Assembly: GCA_026874595.1 (NCBI GenBank)
Contig: CM049312.1
Coordinates: 31,127,456 to 31,191,455 of the forward strand
Source of the DNA: Sipunculus nudus
Lineage: Eukaryota > Annelida > Sipuncula > Golfingiida > Sipunculidae
DNA: 64,000 nt
Direction of reading: 5' to 3'
The translations under genes were made by a program, and so were the position numbers. The notes under the pieces were generated by a model. It was not told where the DNA came from and made no database searches. It saw only the letters and a list, made by a program, of their open reading frames with translations. This document shows, piece after piece, positions 61,939-64,000 of this stretch (position 1 is its first letter; each line of letters starts with the position of its first letter).

Positions 61939-62895
61939 AAAGAAAAGACAATTTGAATAAAATGTTCTATAAGTTTGTATGATGATCTGAATGGCGAATC
62001 TGATGGAACTTCGTGAGATGGACATTGTTTATTTGAATGTATTCAGCAGAACAAAGAACCTCTTTATTATCAATAGGCCCTCCCAGAGCTCAGTTTCCGG
62101 TAGAATTCATGCTTTGGGCATTCCTCTTATGCGGTTCCTTCTTGCGGATTATAGATAGCTTGGATAAGTTTGTATCTGAGTCTTTTTATCTAGGAAATTA
62201 TTCCTGCTCTCTAATATTTCTTTTTTACGTTTGGTCGGCCGGGCGAGGTTTAAAAGTTTTCAGACATACAGGACATCTTAATAAGTATTCAATAAAATTT
62301 ATTTTCATTCGTTATGGTTCGAAGTCTACTAGTTTATCGGATCGTTATTTTTTAGGAAGTGCATTAGGACTTGTATAGCGTTTGCGTCTTCTTTACTCTA
62401 AACATTTTAACACTTCAAATGTATATAATACTACCCTATCATAATACTCATATTATTATTATAATTATACCATTCTCTATCCTTGCGTTGGCTCAGTCAA
62501 TCATCTGTTATGAAGCAGCGTTTATTTTTGCTGTAACCCGTATTAGTCCTACCATGTAGAACACTGGATAATTTGTAAGGCACCTTGCTGGAGTATCCAT
62601 TAAGGATAAGAGTAAACTTTTTTCTATCTTCGTCACTTTATGAGTGACTGGTTCCTTCTGCTTTTAAAGAATTCTATCTTATTTTTATCAGCCTGGATCC
62701 ACGTGCTAGTAAACGCCCACACCTGTCACGTTATATGTTAAATCACATCAAAGCTCATCATTCTTGGAACACTTGGAAAAATACAAAACTATTTTAAGTA
62801 ATCATGGGAGGTAGAAATCTGACTTGCGTGAGCATTTCCGGTTCAATTCAATTAGTATCACTTCGTGCACAACAGAGTCTACATGAGCTCTGAAG

Positions 62896-63248
62896 CCGAT
62901 TACATAATTTCAGAATAATCAGTGAGATCAGATGAATGTAAAACCATTAGCCATTAGTTATGTTATACTTTACGATCCATACGTTTAAAACAAACAAGGG
63001 CCACCGCACATTCATAAAATCACATGAGAAAAAAACCACAGGGATTATCAATGGTAAACAAATATTCAGGTTCATGCAGGGAACTCATTGAAACTATGTG
63101 ATTTATTTCAATCATAAAAACTACCACCAAAAAGAATGCGATGTTGTAATTTTACTATCATTATTCATCAGTGAAAGCTTGCCATATTAATATCGAATGT
63201 ATGTATAGTAATGATTTACGTTTCATTGCCCGAATCCTACAACCAATT
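62896..63248. other. AT-rich intergenic DNA
   Basis: Nothing recognised. Confidence 0.4.
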
Positions 63249-63385
63249 GGGTTCAAATGCAACTTGGTGCATTTAAATACAAATGTGAATGGTTCAAATT
63301 TATCAAATTAATGCAATAAATGATATCATATTCAAATGCAAATGAATTTGCAAGTGCATTTAAAAATGCATTTGCGTTTGAACTC
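63249..63385. repeat. Inverted repeat rich in octamer-like ATGCAAAT words
   Basis: GGGTTCAAATGCAA (63249-63262) is mirrored by TTGCGTTTGAACTC (63372-63385). Between them are several ATTTGCA/TGCAAAT words, including CAAATGCAAATGAATTTGCA. It may be a small foldback element or a cluster of POU-type sites. Confidence 0.55.
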
Positions 63386-63609
63386 TATTTAGTTACAAAA
63401 TATATAAATGGAGTCGGCTTTCCTTAGTTGTTGTATTAAATTCACAACATGGTTGATTTAACACAAGACTTACGAAATAATAACATACATTTTTGCTTGT
63501 ATTTGCCTTAAATATACATTAATTGTGTATTGTATTAAGATTTTTAATGGATTGTTAATTATGTGCCAATATATTATGCCTACAGGGATAAGTCACATAA
63601 GAGCATAGG

Positions 63610-63995
63610 TAACTAATTACCTAAGTTGCCCATTACATCTGGTATATATCAGCATCTCGTGTCTGCTATCTTTTATTATCAAGACGGAAAAGTTTTGTAT
63701 AAGTGATATCAACATCAGATAAAAATTTCGTAACAGACTGTTGGAAATAGTGCATCATCACATTACACCAATAAGAATGTTCAAGCTCAGATCAGAGCAC
63801 TGGACGAGTGTAACAATTAACATCAGATGACCATTACATCTGGTATTCATGAGCATATCAAACTGGCTATCTGTCATATTAGCATGAAAAGGTATTGAAG
63901 TTGTACCAGTTACCGAATGGTGACCTATACGTTCATTTCCATCCGTAATTAGAACTCTTGTATGGAGATTATTTTAAAACCGATCCATAGAGATT
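63610..63995 (+). repeat. Diverged 201-bp tandem dimer
   Basis: CCATTACATCTGGTAT occurs at 63630 and 63831. It is followed in both copies by AGCAT, CTGCTATC/TGGCTATC and a TATTA-rich stretch ending in GAAAAG, and preceded by TAAC-AATTA. The two copies are clearly diverged. Confidence 0.65.
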
Positions 63996-64000
63996 GACAT

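Larger units (their letters stand above)
60311..62895 (+). repeat. Diverged paralogous non-coding block, copy 2
   Basis: Collinear and co-oriented with 159-1545. Landmarks are the 105-bp core (60311-60417), a (TA)n tract (61897-61932), GATGATCTGAATG (61981), GGATTATAGATAGCTT (62146-62161), TTATTCCTGC, AAGTATTCAAT, AACACTTCAA, GCGTTTATTT (62518), GTGACTGGTTCCTTCTG (62644), AACGCCCACACC (62712), TCAAAGCTCATC and TTTCCGGTTCAA (62835). The interval from core to GATGATCTGAATG is about 1.2 kb longer than in copy 1. The 113-codon frame at 62037-62378 is not preserved in copy 1, where the matching region has a stop and a 13-base length difference. Confidence 0.8.

Noticed and set aside
62037-62378. 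113-codon frame in distal block as a gene
   Set aside because: The aligned region in copy 1 has an in-frame stop and a 13-base length difference.
159-62895. The two terminal direct copies as LTRs of one giant element
   Set aside because: They are far too diverged outside the 105-bp core, differ in length by over 1 kb, lack TG...CA ends and enclose no retroelement genes.

Overview
The window looks like non-coding nuclear DNA of a marine invertebrate, most likely a mollusc. This is inferred from the repeat types, not from any gene. The sequence is AT-rich, holds many long (TA)n tracts, and contains no reading frame I can assign to a known protein family. No rRNA or intact tRNA gene was seen. 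The repeats fit a mollusc: tRNA-derived SINEs, one V-SINE-like element, Tc1/mariner-type MITEs with CAGTGGAACCTCT ends, and a tandem array ending in CGGAC-rich sequence. It reads as a gene desert or very long intron.

Layout. 159-1545 is a diverged non-coding block whose collinear direct paralogue lies about 60 kb away at 60311-62895. 1351-2157 holds an inverted repeat flanking a GC-rich minisatellite. 3231-4535 is a Tc1-type MITE. 5118-5452 is a tandem dimer. 5620-6420 is a CpG-rich island with a TATA-like tract. 7635-9100 is a tandem duplication. 10.9-17.2 kb holds gene-free DNA with GC-richer patches: a promoter-like block at 15280-15970 (GC box, four CCAAT boxes, two CTCF-like sites) and homeodomain/FOX-like motif clusters. 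19214-22430 holds a SINE followed by a 335-bp satellite with higher-order structure. 26718-27324 is a long-TIR MITE built from TTCGCA/TGCGAA words. 28110-30110 is a patch of unclassified repeats. 31469-31633 is a second short Tc1-type MITE. 33.2-51.3 kb is largely featureless. 51364-51903 is the longest open frame (179 codons, minus strand). 53872-54158 and 59441-59682 are SINEs. The last kilobase carries an octamer-like inverted repeat and a 201-bp dimer.

The most interesting signal is the pair of diverged direct copies at the two ends. A 105-bp core differs at only six bases plus two 1-bp indels, while the surrounding copies are far more diverged. The core contains a GTCTAGAC/GTCTAGAC hairpin and TAATCC/TRATTA homeodomain-like sites. 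The indels would break any reading frame, so the block behaves like a duplicated cis-regulatory element or structured RNA rather than an exon. How the parts work together cannot be read from the sequence; a regulatory landscape for a developmental gene outside the window is the best inference.
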